Shown piece after piece: positions 1 through 8,236 of a DNA stretch of 64,000 bases. The position numbers were made by a program, and so were the translations under genes. Position 1 is the stretch's first letter. Every line of letters begins with the position of its first letter. The DNA comes from Bradyrhizobium glycinis (GTDB lineage: Bacteria; Pseudomonadota; Alphaproteobacteria; Rhizobiales; Xanthobacteraceae): NCBI RefSeq assembly GCF_016031655.1, contig NZ_JACCHQ010000008.1, forward strand, positions 1-64,000. Direction: 5' to 3'. The notes under the pieces are model-generated. The model did not search any database. It was not told where the DNA came from and worked only from the letters and a program-made list of their open reading frames with translations.

Positions 1-205
1 CGTGGCTGGGAATGCCGTGTTTGAGCTCCAGAAACTCCCGCAACAGTTCCTCTCGGCCCCTCCCGAAGAATTCGAACTCGGTACAGCTCTTGGCGCCAGC
101 CAGCGTTGCCGCCAAAGCGATGATGACGATATCAGCCAGCGCGTGCCGCGAGTTATCGGCGCGTGGATCCTTGAGAGGTCGGAGCAGGCGCCTGAGTTTG
201 CGCAT
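1..205 (-). mobile_element. ISAs1-family transposase, N-terminal fragment cut by window edge
   Basis: The minus strand from an ATG at 205 reads 68 codons off the left edge. The product starts MRKLRRLLRPLKDPR and continues with RHALADIVIIALAATLAG, a short FEFFGRGR stretch and HGIPSH. This order (DPR, RHxLxDI, G-rich helix, F-x-R, HGIPSH) is the N-terminal domain of ISAs1-family (H-repeat-associated) DDE transposases. A GGGAG ribosome binding site lies about 8 bases upstream of the ATG. The catalytic domain is outside the window, so whether the element is intact cannot be judged. I could not place a terminal inverted repeat in 206-290. Confidence 0.75.
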
Positions 206-290
206 TTGGGTCTCCCTCGACAATCGAGAGAAACCCAAAGAATCCAGTTCAAATCGCTTTGCAATACACTACCAACGCCATATGCGATTC

Positions 291-314
291 CCCTACCCGC
301 AAGCGGGGGAGGGA
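291..314. repeat. REP-like palindrome, family B (CCCGCAAGCGGG core)
   Basis: A GC-rich palindrome with core CCCGCAAGCGGGGGAGGG lies between the transposase fragment and the CoA-transferase stop. The same core recurs at about 30361-30398, 30457-30487 and 50818-50840. Confidence 0.6.
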
Positions 315-353
315 GCGCACCTGCGCTGCCGCTCGATTACGTCCGATTGCGTT

Positions 354-1559
354 TCAGCGTTTCCGCTCGGGACCGCAGACGGTGCCGTTTTCGACCATCG
401 CGTCGATCTCAGCCTTGGAGTAGCCGAACTCGCCGAGCACCTCGGCCGCGTGCTGGCTAAACTTCGGCGGCACGCGGCGCAGGCTGGGCTTGCTGCGATC
501 GAGCCGGATCGGCGAGGCCACGCCCTTGTACCAGTCCTTCTCGATAATATCGCCGCGGTAGATCGTGTGCGGGTTGGTCAACGCCTGGTCGATCTTCTGC
601 ACCGGCCCCGCAGGCAGGCCCGCCGCGAGCAGGCGGTTGCACAGCGGCTCGGCCTCGTGCTGGCTGAACACGGCGGCAAGCTCGGCGCGCAGCGCCTCGC
701 GATTGGCGATACGGTCCTTGTTGCGGGCAAAGCGCGGATCGGTGCCGAGCTCGGGCTTGCCGATCTCCTTGGCGAGCTTGCGGAAGGTGCCGTCATTGCC
801 GACGCCGATGAAGATGTTGTCGGTCTTGGTCGGGAAGATCGCGTAAGGCACGAGGTTCGGATGCTCGTTGCCGGTGAGGCTCGGCGGCTTGCCGTGCATG
901 AAATAGTTCGCGGTATGGGGATGCATGATGGCAAGGCCGGTCTCGTACAGCGTCGTCTCCAGGAACTGGCCCTTGCCTGACCGCTGCCGCTCGGAGAGCG
1001 CCATCAGGATGCCGATCGCTGCATAAAGTCCGGTGGTGATGTCGACCAAGGGCACGCCGATCCGCATCGGCCCGCTCTCGGGCGAGCCGGTCGCCGCGAT
1101 CATGCCGGTCATGGCCTGGATGATGGCATCGTAGCCGGGATTGCCGCCGCGCGGGCCGTCGGCGCCGAAGCCGCAGATCCGGCAATGCACGAGGCGCGGG
1201 AATTTCTCGCGCAACACCTCGTTGCCGATGCCCCATTTCTCCAGCGTGCCCGGCTTGAAATTCTCGATCAGGACGTCGGCGGTCTCCAGCATCTTGAGCA
1301 GCACGACGCGGCCGCCTTCGGAGGCGAGGTCGAGGCCGATCGAGCGCTTGTTGCGGTTGATGCCGACGAAATAGGCCGCATCCTCCTCGTGGAACGGAGG
1401 GCCCCATTCGCGCACCTCGTCGCCCGCGGGCGGTTCGACCTTGATCACGTCGGCGCCGTGGTCGGCGAGGATCTGGGTGCAGTAGGGACCGCCGAGCACG
1501 CGCGTGAGATCGATGACGCGCAGTCCGGTCATGGCACCTGTGGCCGCTTCAGAACTCAT
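354..1559 (-). CDS. CaiB/BaiF-family (class III) CoA-transferase
   Basis: The 401-residue protein matches class III CoA-transferases, which move CoA between carboxylic acids through an aspartyl-CoA intermediate. The N-terminus has the typical TGLRVIDLTRVLGGPYCTQ and ADHGADVIKVEPP segments, followed by NRNKRSIGLDL. The motif GYDAIIQAMTG holds the likely catalytic Asp. I chose the ATG at 1559 rather than the longer frame beginning at 1724, because the family starts just before this motif and a GAAGG-type ribosome binding site precedes it. The substrate cannot be told from sequence: formyl-, succinyl- or carnitine-type activity are all possible. It stands alone, with ohr downstream of its start on the same strand and the transposase fragment beyond its stop. 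Confidence 0.85.
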   Translation of the reverse strand: MSSEAATGAMTGLRVIDLTRVLGGPYCTQILADHGADVIKVEPPAGDEVREWGPPFHEEDAAYFVGINRNKRSIGLDLASEGGRVVLLKMLETADVLIENFKPGTLEKWGIGNEVLREKFPRLVHCRICGFGADGPRGGNPGYDAIIQAMTGMIAATGSPESGPMRIGVPLVDITTGLYAAIGILMALSERQRSGKGQFLETTLYETGLAIMHPHTANYFMHGKPPSLTGNEHPNLVPYAIFPTKTDNIFIGVGNDGTFRKLAKEIGKPELGTDPRFARNKDRIANREALRAELAAVFSQHEAEPLCNRLLAAGLPAGPVQKIDQALTNPHTIYRGDIIEKDWYKGVASPIRLDRSKPSLRRVPPKFSQHAAEVLGEFGYSKAEIDAMVENGTVCGPERKR

Positions 1560-1692
1560 ACCTTCGCTTCCCTGTGTCGGTCGTTTGATCACAGGCCTAG
1601 CGAGGTTTGTTTGCGCCAGCAATGGCGCCGAGCGTGGAGCCGTATGCGCCGCCGTGCAGCCATGCCGCGAGGTGGCAAATTCGGTCGTAAGC

Positions 1693-1722
1693 GGCCGGCC
1701 CGAGGGGGATCCCGGGCCGGCC
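1693..1722 (-). terminator. Strong hairpin just after ohr, without a U tract
   Basis: Arms GGCCGGCCCG (1693-1702) and CGGGCCGGCC (1713-1722) pair perfectly around a 10-base loop, starting 16 bases past the ohr stop. There is no run of T after the stem, so it may be an mRNA-stabilising or weak terminator hairpin rather than a classical intrinsic terminator. Confidence 0.4.
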
Positions 1723-1737
1723 AATCCGCGCTGCCGA

Positions 1738-2163
1738 TCAGACGACCGTCAGGCGAACGTCGACATTGCCGCGCGTGGCATTGGAGTACGGGCACACCTG
1801 GTGGGCCTTCGCGACCAGCGCCTCGGCGTCCGCGCGGGCGAGGCCCGGCAGCGAGACCGCAAGGTCGATGTCGAGGCCGAAGCCGCCCTCGGAGCGCGGG
1901 CCGATGCCGACGGTGGAGGTGACGGAGGCGTCCGCGGGCACCTTCGGGCCGCCCTGCGAGGCCACGAACTTCATCGCGCCGATGAAGCAGGCGGCATAGC
2001 CCGCCGCGAACAGCTGCTCGGGATTGTTGCCGGCGCCGCCTCCGCCGCCGAGCTCCTTCGGCCTGGTGAGCTTGACGTCGAGCGCGCCGTCGAGCGTCGC
2101 AGCATGGCCGTCGCGGCCGCCGGTAGCCTTGGCGCTGGTCTTGTAGAGGACGTTCACGGACAT
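1738..2163 (-). CDS. ohr: Organic hydroperoxide resistance protein Ohr (OsmC family)
   Basis: The 141-residue protein is a thiol peroxidase that reduces organic hydroperoxides, using a reactive Cys pair. Both family cysteines are visible: one in [14 protein letters not shown] (around residue 60) and one in [13 protein letters not shown] (around residue 124). This pattern separates Ohr from the OsmC subgroup. The ATG at 2163 is preceded by an AGGAGA ribosome binding site at good spacing; an upstream in-frame start at 2214 lies in the operator and is unlikely. The gene is divergent from a MarR-type regulator (ohrR) with two palindromes between them, which is the usual peroxide-induced arrangement. 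Confidence 0.93.
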   Translation of the reverse strand: MSVNVLYKTSAKATGGRDGHAATLDGALDVKLTRPKELGGGGGAGNNPEQLFAAGYAACFIGAMKFVASQGGPKVPADASVTSTVGIGPRSEGGFGLDIDLAVSLPGLARADAEALVAKAHQVCPYSNATRGNVDVRLTVV

Positions 2164-2212
2164 TTTCGTCTCCTCGGGTCTTTCCGGGTTGGGGTGCAGC
2201 TTTATTGCAGAC

Positions 2213-2236
2213 AATTAGATTGTGCGCAATCTAATT
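2213..2236. promoter_or_regulatory. Probable OhrR operator 1
   Basis: Perfect inverted repeat with arms AATTAGATTG (2213-2222) and CAATCTAATT (2227-2236) around TGCG. It lies about 50 bases upstream of the ohr start in an AT-rich island, and shares the core ATTG-TxCG-CAAT with the second palindrome at 2247-2274. Assignment to OhrR is by position and family knowledge. Confidence 0.7.
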
Positions 2237-2246
2237 TGACGGGTCT

Positions 2247-2274
2247 CACATTTAATTGTTCGCAATTGAATGTG
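2247..2274. promoter_or_regulatory. Probable OhrR operator 2
   Basis: Inverted repeat with arms CACATTTAATTG (2247-2258) and CAATTGAATGTG (2263-2274), one mismatch in 12, around TTCG. It lies about 45 bases upstream of ohrR and 10 bases from operator 1. Having two sites in the divergent region suggests one controls ohr and the other allows autoregulation of ohrR. Confidence 0.65.
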
Positions 2275-2317
2275 CCGCCGGCCGGGCCCAGAATGAGAGA
2301 AACGCGCGAGATTCGTC

Positions 2318-2776
2318 ATGGCCCGGAAATCAACGGCGGTCGACCCGCTTCGCCTGGACAACCAGATTTGTTTCGCGGTCTATTCCGCCACGCACGCCTT
2401 CAACCGCGTCTACAAGCCGCTGCTCGATCGGCTCGGCCTGACCTATCCGCAATATCTGGTCATGCTGGTGCTGTGGGAACGTGATGACGTGCCGGTCAAG
2501 GAGATCGGCGAGAAGCTGTTCCTGGATTCGGGCACGCTGACGCCGCTGCTGAAGCGGCTCGAGGCCGCCCATCTCGTCAGGCGCACCCGCTCGCGCGAGG
2601 ACGAGCGTCAGGTCCTGATCGCCCTGACGCCGCAGGGCCATGCGCTGAAGGAGAAGGCGCGCAGCGTGCCGCAATCGATCCTGGCGGCATCGGACTGCTC
2701 GGTGTCGGAACTGGTCGCGATGAAAGACGAGATCGTCGCGCTGAGGGATCGGCTGAATGCGGTGATCGGGGAGTAG
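2318..2776 (+). CDS. ohrR: MarR-family organic peroxide sensor OhrR
   Basis: The 152-residue protein is a winged-helix repressor of the MarR/OhrR class. The N-terminal segment [20 protein letters not shown] carries the peroxide-sensing Cys near residue 18. The flanking [12 protein letters not shown] (with the sensing-pocket Tyr) and the wing region around [16 protein letters not shown] fit OhrR. A second Cys in SDCSVSEL near the C-terminus suggests the two-Cys subtype that forms an intersubunit disulfide on oxidation. Oxidation should release it from the two operators in front of it and induce ohr, which is divergently transcribed. The ATG at 2318 gives the normal family length. Confidence 0.92.
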   Translation: MARKSTAVDPLRLDNQICFAVYSATHAFNRVYKPLLDRLGLTYPQYLVMLVLWERDDVPVKEIGEKLFLDSGTLTPLLKRLEAAHLVRRTRSREDERQVLIALTPQGHALKEKARSVPQSILAASDCSVSELVAMKDEIVALRDRLNAVIGE

Positions 2777-2782
2777 GGGAGG

Positions 2783-3025
2783 TTAGCAGAAGCGCTTTTT
2801 CGAGAATGCGCGGCCCGAGTGCGACTTCAGATACTTCTCGAATGCCAAGGCTTTCAGCTTATCCGGGAAGGCGCAGTACCAGACCAGCTTCCACGGCTTG
2901 AACTTGGCGGTGTGAGCAGACTTGGCGGCATTGTGCTCCGGGAGCCGCCGCTTCAGGTCCTCCGTGGCGCCAATGTACTCCTGGTCGGGGAACTCGATGC
3001 TGCGAATGATGTAGACGTACCACAT
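2783..3025 (-). CDS. GIY-YIG domain protein (UPF0213-like)
   Basis: The 80-residue protein starts MWYVYIIRS and continues with YIGATEDLKRRLPEHN, the GIY-YIG nuclease fold with its two Tyr motifs and the conserved Arg. The AFEKYLKSHSGRAF segment holds the usual Glu. Small stand-alone GIY-YIG proteins of this size are common in alphaproteobacteria and have no settled function; some relatives are structure-specific nucleases. The ATG at 3025 begins the conserved motif; longer frames run into the repeat and tRNA upstream. Its stop lies only 6 bases from the convergent ohrR stop. Confidence 0.75.
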   Translation of the reverse strand: MWYVYIIRSIEFPDQEYIGATEDLKRRLPEHNAAKSAHTAKFKPWKLVWYCAFPDKLKALAFEKYLKSHSGRAFSKKRFC

Positions 3026-3087
3026 CGATGTGTCGCGCCTCGGCAGCCGAATGAGTAGTAGGGCAATGAGAATGTGGGGCAGTCCGT

Positions 3088-3174
3088 CTTCGCCCTTTGG
3101 GCTTCGCCGGACACCACGCTTCGCCCTTCGGGCTCCGACGTGGCTGCGCCACGCGTAGCCCGAAGGGCGAAGCG

Positions 3175-3177
<3 letters not shown>
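3088..3177. repeat. Palindromic repeat, family G, overlapping the tRNA CCA end
   Basis: CTTCGCCCTTTGGGCTTCG and CGCTTCGCCCTTCGGGCT on one side face AGCCCGAAGGGCGAAGCG on the other, giving a long imperfect hairpin. The right arm ends in GTGGTGG, whose last bases encode the 3' CCA and discriminator of tRNA-Ala on the other strand. Confidence 0.6.
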
Positions 3178-3250
<73 letters not shown>

Positions 3251-3344
3251 TTAACCCTGAACGGGGTGAACCTGGTCGATCACCCCGGATCGGCGAGCCT
3301 TTCGACTCGCGCGGTGCACCCTTTTTCACAGATCAGGGCTGATC

Positions 3345-3752
3345 TCAAGTCTCTTCATCACCGCCGACATCACCAATGATGTCGGTCACGTCCTCATCGC
3401 CCTCTTCCTCGTCGGCAATGAAGGTCGAATCGTCGTCATCATCGTCGTCGAGGGTCTCGTCGACCTCGATATCGTCCTCCGATTCGGGCACGATGGCCTT
3501 GACCTTGCCGGTGTTCTCCTCGGCATCGGCCTCCTCGAGCGAGACCAATTCTTCGGCCTCCGCTGGCTCCGGCGTGTTGTCCTGGGCCATGTTGCGGGCC
3601 TCGGCCCCACGGGGGCCGCGGGCGGGAGCGACCGGGGCGATCGGCACCACTTCGCCGGTATAGGGCGAGATCACCGGATTCTTGTTGAGGTCATAGAACT
3701 TCTTGCCCGTGGTCGGGCAAATACGTTTGGTTCCGAGTTCGGACTTGGCCAC
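3345..3752 (-). CDS. FYDLN acidic domain protein (TIGR02300-type)
   Basis: The 135-residue protein begins AKSELGTKRICPTTGKKFYDLN, followed by KNPVISPYTGE, the signature of the alphaproteobacterial FYDLN acid family. The C-terminal half is almost wholly acidic, with a run of seven Asp and many Glu. I chose a GTG start at 3752 because the conserved motif begins there and an AGGA site precedes it; the ATG at 3791 would add an unconserved extension. No function is established. The CPTTGKKFYDLN segment resembles half of a zinc-ribbon, but only one Cys is present. It is divergent from aroA and follows tRNA-Ala. Confidence 0.8.
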   Translation of the reverse strand: MAKSELGTKRICPTTGKKFYDLNKNPVISPYTGEVVPIAPVAPARGPRGAEARNMAQDNTPEPAEAEELVSLEEADAEENTGKVKAIVPESEDDIEVDETLDDDDDDDSTFIADEEEGDEDVTDIIGDVGGDEET

Positions 3753-3910
3753 GGCAGGAATCCTGGGAATGTCTGAAAAGCGGTGCTTCACTTGGCTAGT
3801 TGGCGGCCCGCTGTCAATAGCGCATTACGGGAGAACGACATGCCCGTGACGGGGCGCAGACCATGTGATACCTGCGCGCCAGCCCACCGGGCCTATTCAA
3901 GGACACAATC

Positions 3911-5248
3911 TTGACCCATTCCGACCAACCGAGGCCGCTCCAGTCTCGCGCCAGCGGTCCCCTGACCGGGAAAGTACGGGTGCCCGGCGACAAGTCGATC
4001 TCCCACCGCGCCCTGATCCTGGGCGCGCTCGCGGTCGGCGAAACCAGGATTTCGGGCCTGCTCGAGGGCGAGGACGTCCTCAACACCGCCAAATCGATGC
4101 AGGCGTTGGGCGCCAAGGTCCAGCGCACCGGCGATTTCGCCTGGACCGTCAACGGCGTCGGGGTCGGGGGCTTCGCCCAGCCCAAGGCACCGCTGGATTT
4201 CGGCAATTCCGGCACCGGCTGCCGGCTGGTGATGGGTGCCGTCGCCGGCTGTCCGATTGCGGCGGTGTTCGACGGCGACGCCTCGCTGCGCAGCCGCCCG
4301 ATGCGCCGGATCCTCGATCCCTTGGAAAAGATGGGTGCCAGGGTCACCGCCGGCGGCGAAGGCGGGCGCCTGCCGCTGACCCTCCAGGGCGCGCGCGATC
4401 CCCTGCCTATCACCTACAAGACCCCGGTCGCGTCGGCCCAGATCAAATCGGCCGTGCTGCTGGCGGGCCTCGCAGCACCCGGCACCACCACGGTCATCGA
4501 GGCCGAGGCCAGCCGCGACCACACCGAGCTGATGCTGAGGCATTTCGGCGCCGACATCACCTCGGTCCAGGAAGGCCGCCACGGCCGCCGCATCACGCTT
4601 GTCGGCCAGCCCGAGCTGCATGGCGCCAATGTCGTGGTGCCTGCCGATCCCTCGTCGGCGGCCTTTCCGATCGTCGCGACGCTGATCGTCGAGGGCTCCG
4701 ACGTCGTGCTGTCCGACGTCATGACCAATCCGCTGCGCACCGGCCTGTTCACCACGCTGCGCGAAATGGGCGCCTCCATCGAGGAGAGCGAAGTGCGGGG
4801 CGACGCCGGCGAGCCGATGGCGCGCTTGCGCGTGCGTGCGTCGAAGCTGCGCGGCGTCGAGGTGCCGCCGGAGCGCGCGCCGTCGATGATCGACGAATAT
4901 CTGGTGCTGGCGGTGGCGGCGTCGTTCGCCGAAGGCACCACGATCATGCGCGGCCTGCAGGAGCTGCGCGTCAAGGAATCCGACCGGCTTGAAGCCACCG
5001 CCGCCATGCTGCGCGTCAACGGCGTCACGGTCGAGGTCTCCGGCGACGATCTGATCGTCGAGGGCCGCGGCCACGTCCCGGGCGGCGGCACTGTCGCGAC
5101 CCACATGGACCATCGCATCGCGATGTCCGCGCTGGTGATGGGCTGCGCCTCCGATCAGCCCGTGACCGTCGACGACACCGCCTTCATCGCCACCAGTTTT
5201 CCGGATTTCATTCCGATGATGCGTTCGCTAGGGGCCGATTTCTCATGA
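3911..5248 (+). CDS. aroA: 3-phosphoshikimate 1-carboxyvinyltransferase (EPSP synthase)
   Basis: The 445-residue enzyme joins shikimate-3-phosphate and phosphoenolpyruvate in the chorismate pathway, which also feeds the trp genes in this window. Visible motifs are [59 protein letters not shown] and RVKESDRL. Overall it resembles the class II (Agrobacterium CP4-like) enzymes, but it has Gly rather than Ala in the NxGT segment. The start is a TTG at 3911 with AAGGA upstream; no ATG fits before the conserved PGDKS motif. It overlaps cmk by ATGA, and the two probably share a transcript with rpsA. Confidence 0.97.
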   Translation: MTHSDQPRPLQSRASGPLTGKVRVPGDKSISHRALILGALAVGETRISGLLEGEDVLNTAKSMQALGAKVQRTGDFAWTVNGVGVGGFAQPKAPLDFGNSGTGCRLVMGAVAGCPIAAVFDGDASLRSRPMRRILDPLEKMGARVTAGGEGGRLPLTLQGARDPLPITYKTPVASAQIKSAVLLAGLAAPGTTTVIEAEASRDHTELMLRHFGADITSVQEGRHGRRITLVGQPELHGANVVVPADPSSAAFPIVATLIVEGSDVVLSDVMTNPLRTGLFTTLREMGASIEESEVRGDAGEPMARLRVRASKLRGVEVPPERAPSMIDEYLVLAVAASFAEGTTIMRGLQELRVKESDRLEATAAMLRVNGVTVEVSGDDLIVEGRGHVPGGGTVATHMDHRIAMSALVMGCASDQPVTVDDTAFIATSFPDFIPMMRSLGADFS

Positions 5249-5883
5249 TCATCGCCATCGACGGGCCCGCGGCTTCGGGCAAGGGGACGCTCGGCAAGCG
5301 TCTCGCCCACCATTACGGCTATCGTCATCTCGATACCGGCGTGATCTATCGCGCTGTGGCCTATGCCTTGATGCAGTCAGGGCACGATCTCAACGACGAG
5401 GCGGCTGCGGTGCAGGCCGCGTTGGAGCTCGATCCCGAAAAGTTCGGCAATCCTGCGCTGAAGACCCAGAAGGCCGGCGAGGGCGCCTCGATCGTCTCGG
5501 CAATCCCTCGGGTTCGCGAGGTTCTGGTCAATTTCCAGCGCCAGTTTGCCGCCGATCCGCCCGGCGCCGTGCTCGACGGCCGGGATATTGGAACCGTGAT
5601 CTGCCCCCATGCCGACGTGAAGATCTTCGTGGTCGCCGACCCCAAGGTCCGCGCCCGCCGCCGCACCATGGAGGCCAGGGCGCGGGGCGAGGATGCAGAC
5701 GAGGCGGCCGTGCTCGCCGACATTCTCCAGCGCGACGAACGCGACAAGAATCGACCGATTGCGCCTTTGAAACCGGCCCCGGATGCTTACTTGCTAGATA
5801 ACTCCCAACTGGATATAGAAGGCGGCGTCCGGGCCGCCATCGACATTATCGAGGCTGTCCGAGCGGGCCGGTCGCGGGGTTAA
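5245..5883 (+). CDS. cmk: Cytidylate kinase
   Basis: The 212-residue protein phosphorylates CMP and dCMP to the diphosphates. The P-loop [16 protein letters not shown] lies at the N-terminus, followed by [14 protein letters not shown] for nucleotide binding and [21 protein letters not shown]. The lid region contains [19 protein letters not shown]. The start ATG overlaps the aroA stop. The order aroA-cmk-rpsA is conserved across many proteobacteria. Confidence 0.97.
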   Translation: MIIAIDGPAASGKGTLGKRLAHHYGYRHLDTGVIYRAVAYALMQSGHDLNDEAAAVQAALELDPEKFGNPALKTQKAGEGASIVSAIPRVREVLVNFQRQFAADPPGAVLDGRDIGTVICPHADVKIFVVADPKVRARRRTMEARARGEDADEAAVLADILQRDERDKNRPIAPLKPAPDAYLLDNSQLDIEGGVRAAIDIIEAVRAGRSRG

Positions 5884-6150
5884 GCCGCCGCCGTCATTGG
5901 AGGAAGTGCCCGCTCCCGCTCTTTGAGGTCGATACGCTCCGTCCCGGTTTCGGGACCGGTGCGATCCAGGTTCCGGACAAAGCTTTCCACGTATCGAACG
6001 CGCGGGCCTCAGCCGGCCCGCATCCGCTGTTCTGGTCTTAAGGCCGGGGCAACGAGCGGTCGCTCGAAGGTCTTGCGGACCTTCCGACACTGCGCGCGCG
6101 ATGCGCCCATGAACCCAACGGCCGGCAAGACATCCGCAACTGGAGAACAA
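5884..6150 (+). promoter_or_regulatory. Structured leader of rpsA with several hairpins
   Basis: This 267-base gap holds three clear stem-loops: GTCCCG/CGGGAC (5941-5956), GCGGGCC/GGCCCGC (6002-6021) and GAAGGTC/GACCTTC (6066-6084). No U tract follows them. Ribosomal protein S1 is known to repress its own mRNA in E. coli, so a folded 5' region here could serve that role; this is inference. Confidence 0.4.
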
Positions 6151-7857
6151 ATGGCTTCGACTTCTGCTGATACCTATAGCCCGTCGCGCGACGATTTCGC
6201 CGCGATGCTCGACGAGTCCTTCGCAGGCGGCAACCTGCAGGAAAGCTCCGTCGTCAAGGGCAAGGTGGTTGCAATTGAAAAGGACATGGCCGTCATCGAC
6301 GTCGGCCTGAAGACCGAGGGCCGCGTCGCGCTGCGCGAATTTTCCGGCCCCGGCCGTGAGAGCGACCTCAAGGTCGGCGACGAGGTGGAAGTGTTCCTCG
6401 ATCGCATCGAGAACGCCCTCGGCGAAGCCGTGCTGTCGCGCGACAAGGCGCGCCGCGAAGAGAGCTGGGGCAAGCTGGAGAAGGCGTTCCAGAACAACGA
6501 GAAGGTCAACGGCGTCATCTTCAACCAGGTCAAGGGCGGCTTCACCGTCGACCTCGACGGTGCCGTGGCCTTCCTGCCGCGCTCGCAGGTCGACATCCGC
6601 CCGATCCGCGACGTTGCGCCGCTGATGAACAACTCGCAGCCGTTCCAGATCCTGAAGATGGACCGCCGCCGCGGCAACATCGTCGTGTCTCGCCGCACGG
6701 TGCTGGAAGAGACCCGCGCCGAGCAGCGCCAGGAGCTGGTGCAGAACCTCGAAGAGGGTCAGGTCATCGACGGCGTGGTCAAGAACATCACCGATTACGG
6801 TGCGTTCGTTGACCTCGGCGGCATCGACGGTCTCTTGCACGTCACCGACATCGCCTGGCGCCGCGTCAACCATCCGACCGAGGTCCTCTCGATCGGCCAG
6901 ACCGTGAAGGTCAAGATCATCAAGATCAACCACGAGACGCACCGCATCTCGCTGGGCATGAAGCAGCTGCTGGACGATCCGTGGCAGGGCATCGAAGCCA
7001 AGTACCCGCTGGGTGCCCGCTTCACCGGCCGCGTCACCAACATCACCGACTACGGTGCGTTCGTCGAGCTCGAGCCGGGCATCGAAGGCCTGATCCACGT
7101 CTCCGAGATGTCGTGGACCAAGAAGAACATGCACCCCGGCAAGATCGTGTCGACTTCGCAGGAAGTTGACGTGCAGGTGCTGGAAGTCGATTCCGTCAAG
7201 CGCCGCATCTCGCTCGGCCTCAAGCAGACCATGCGCAACCCCTGGGAGGTCTTCGTCGAGAAGCACCCGACCGGTTCGGTGGTCGAGGGCGAGGTCAAGA
7301 ACAAGACCGAGTTCGGTCTGTTCCTGGGCCTCGAGGGCGACGTCGACGGCATGGTCCACCTCTCCGATCTCGACTGGAAGCTTCCGGGCGAGCAGGTGAT
7401 CGACAACTACAAGAAGGGCGACATGGTGAAGGCCGTGGTGCTCGATGTGGACGTCGAGAAGGAGCGCATCTCGCTCGGCATCAAGCAGCTCGAAGGCGAC
7501 CCCTTCGCCGAGCCGGGCGATGTCAAGAAGGGCGCGGTCGTGACCTGCGAAGTGCTCGAAGTGAAGGAGAGCGGTATCGAGGTGAAGATCGCCGGTACCG
7601 ACTTCACCACCTTTATCAAGCGCTCGGAGCTTGCCCGTGACCGTAACGACCAGCGCGCCGAACGCTTCGCCGTCGGCGAGAAGGTCGATGCCCGCGTGAT
7701 CCAGTTCGACAAGAAGGCCCGCAAGGTCCAGGTGTCGATCAAGGCGCTCGAAGTCGCCGAAGAGAAGGAAGCCATCGCGCAGTACGGCTCCTCGGATTCG
7801 GGTGCGACGCTCGGCGACATCCTCGGCACCGCGCTGAAGAACCGCGACAGCAAGTAA
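6151..7857 (+). CDS. rpsA: 30S ribosomal protein S1
   Basis: The 568-residue protein has six S1 RNA-binding repeats, starting near SSVVKGKVVAIEKDMAVID, NEKVNGVIFNQVKGGF, IDGVVKNITDYGAFVDLGG, FTGRVTNITDYGAFVELEP, EGEVKNKTEFGLFLGLEG and VTCEVLEVKESGIEVKI. It binds mRNA and helps load it on the 30S subunit. I chose the ATG at 6151 (MASTSADTYSP), preceded by GGAGA, over the open frame that extends up to 5923. A strong terminator follows 30 bases after the stop. Confidence 0.97.
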   Translation: MASTSADTYSPSRDDFAAMLDESFAGGNLQESSVVKGKVVAIEKDMAVIDVGLKTEGRVALREFSGPGRESDLKVGDEVEVFLDRIENALGEAVLSRDKARREESWGKLEKAFQNNEKVNGVIFNQVKGGFTVDLDGAVAFLPRSQVDIRPIRDVAPLMNNSQPFQILKMDRRRGNIVVSRRTVLEETRAEQRQELVQNLEEGQVIDGVVKNITDYGAFVDLGGIDGLLHVTDIAWRRVNHPTEVLSIGQTVKVKIIKINHETHRISLGMKQLLDDPWQGIEAKYPLGARFTGRVTNITDYGAFVELEPGIEGLIHVSEMSWTKKNMHPGKIVSTSQEVDVQVLEVDSVKRRISLGLKQTMRNPWEVFVEKHPTGSVVEGEVKNKTEFGLFLGLEGDVDGMVHLSDLDWKLPGEQVIDNYKKGDMVKAVVLDVDVEKERISLGIKQLEGDPFAEPGDVKKGAVVTCEVLEVKESGIEVKIAGTDFTTFIKRSELARDRNDQRAERFAVGEKVDARVIQFDKKARKVQVSIKALEVAEEKEAIAQYGSSDSGATLGDILGTALKNRDSK

Positions 7858-7884
7858 GCGAAACGTCCGTTTTGCTGCATCAAG

Positions 7885-7911
7885 GCCCCGGCGCAAGCCG
7901 GGGCTTTTTTT
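7885..7911 (+). terminator. Rho-independent terminator of rpsA
   Basis: A perfect 8-base-pair stem GCCCCGGC/GCCGGGGC around the tetraloop GCAA is followed by seven T. Confidence 0.93.
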
Positions 7912-7933
7912 GTTGTGGCCGCATACACAACTG

Positions 7934-8097
7934 TCGTCCCGGACAAGCGCGCCCTCAGCGCGCGTAGATCCGGGACCCATAGCCACAGGGAGTGGTTTGG
8001 CGCGAGCTGGCAACCCCAGGTCTTCGCCAAACGCAGTCCTTTGGTTATGGATCCCGGATCAGCGCTCCGCTTCGCTGCGCTTGTCCGGGATGACGAG
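7934..8097. repeat. Long palindromic repeat, family A (GTCCCGGAC/GTCCGGGA)
   Basis: Outer arms TCGTCCCGGACAAGCGC and GCGCTTGTCCGGGATGACGA pair imperfectly over about 160 bases, with inner ATCCGGGACCCATAGCC and GGTTATGGATCCCGGAT. Related copies lie at 15353-15476, 16235-16360, 24653-24791 and 37002-37055. The stretch 7858-8236 between rpsA and sppA holds only the terminator and this repeat. Confidence 0.7.
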
Positions 8098-8236
8098 GAG
8101 TGTGTGACAGGGGCTCGGCCTCCACCAAGCCAAGCCTTCATTTCTTCAAATTGGCCCGCAATTGATGTATCGAGATAAGCCAATGGTGACGCTGTGACGT
8201 CACAACGCGCCTGATCTTTCATTTGGAGATATTCCG

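Noticed and set aside
1560..1724. N-terminal extension of the CoA-transferase
   Set aside because: The 55 extra residues precede the conserved MTGLRVIDL start, lack a ribosome site and include the ohr hairpin region.
5923..6150. N-terminal extension of ribosomal protein S1
   Set aside because: It is Arg/Ser-rich without similarity to S1; the ATG at 6151 has a ribosome site and the normal S1 start.
5794..8013. 739-codon minus-strand frame opposite rpsA
   Set aside because: Antisense shadow of rpsA and the downstream repeat; it crosses the rpsA terminator and shows no recognisable domain.
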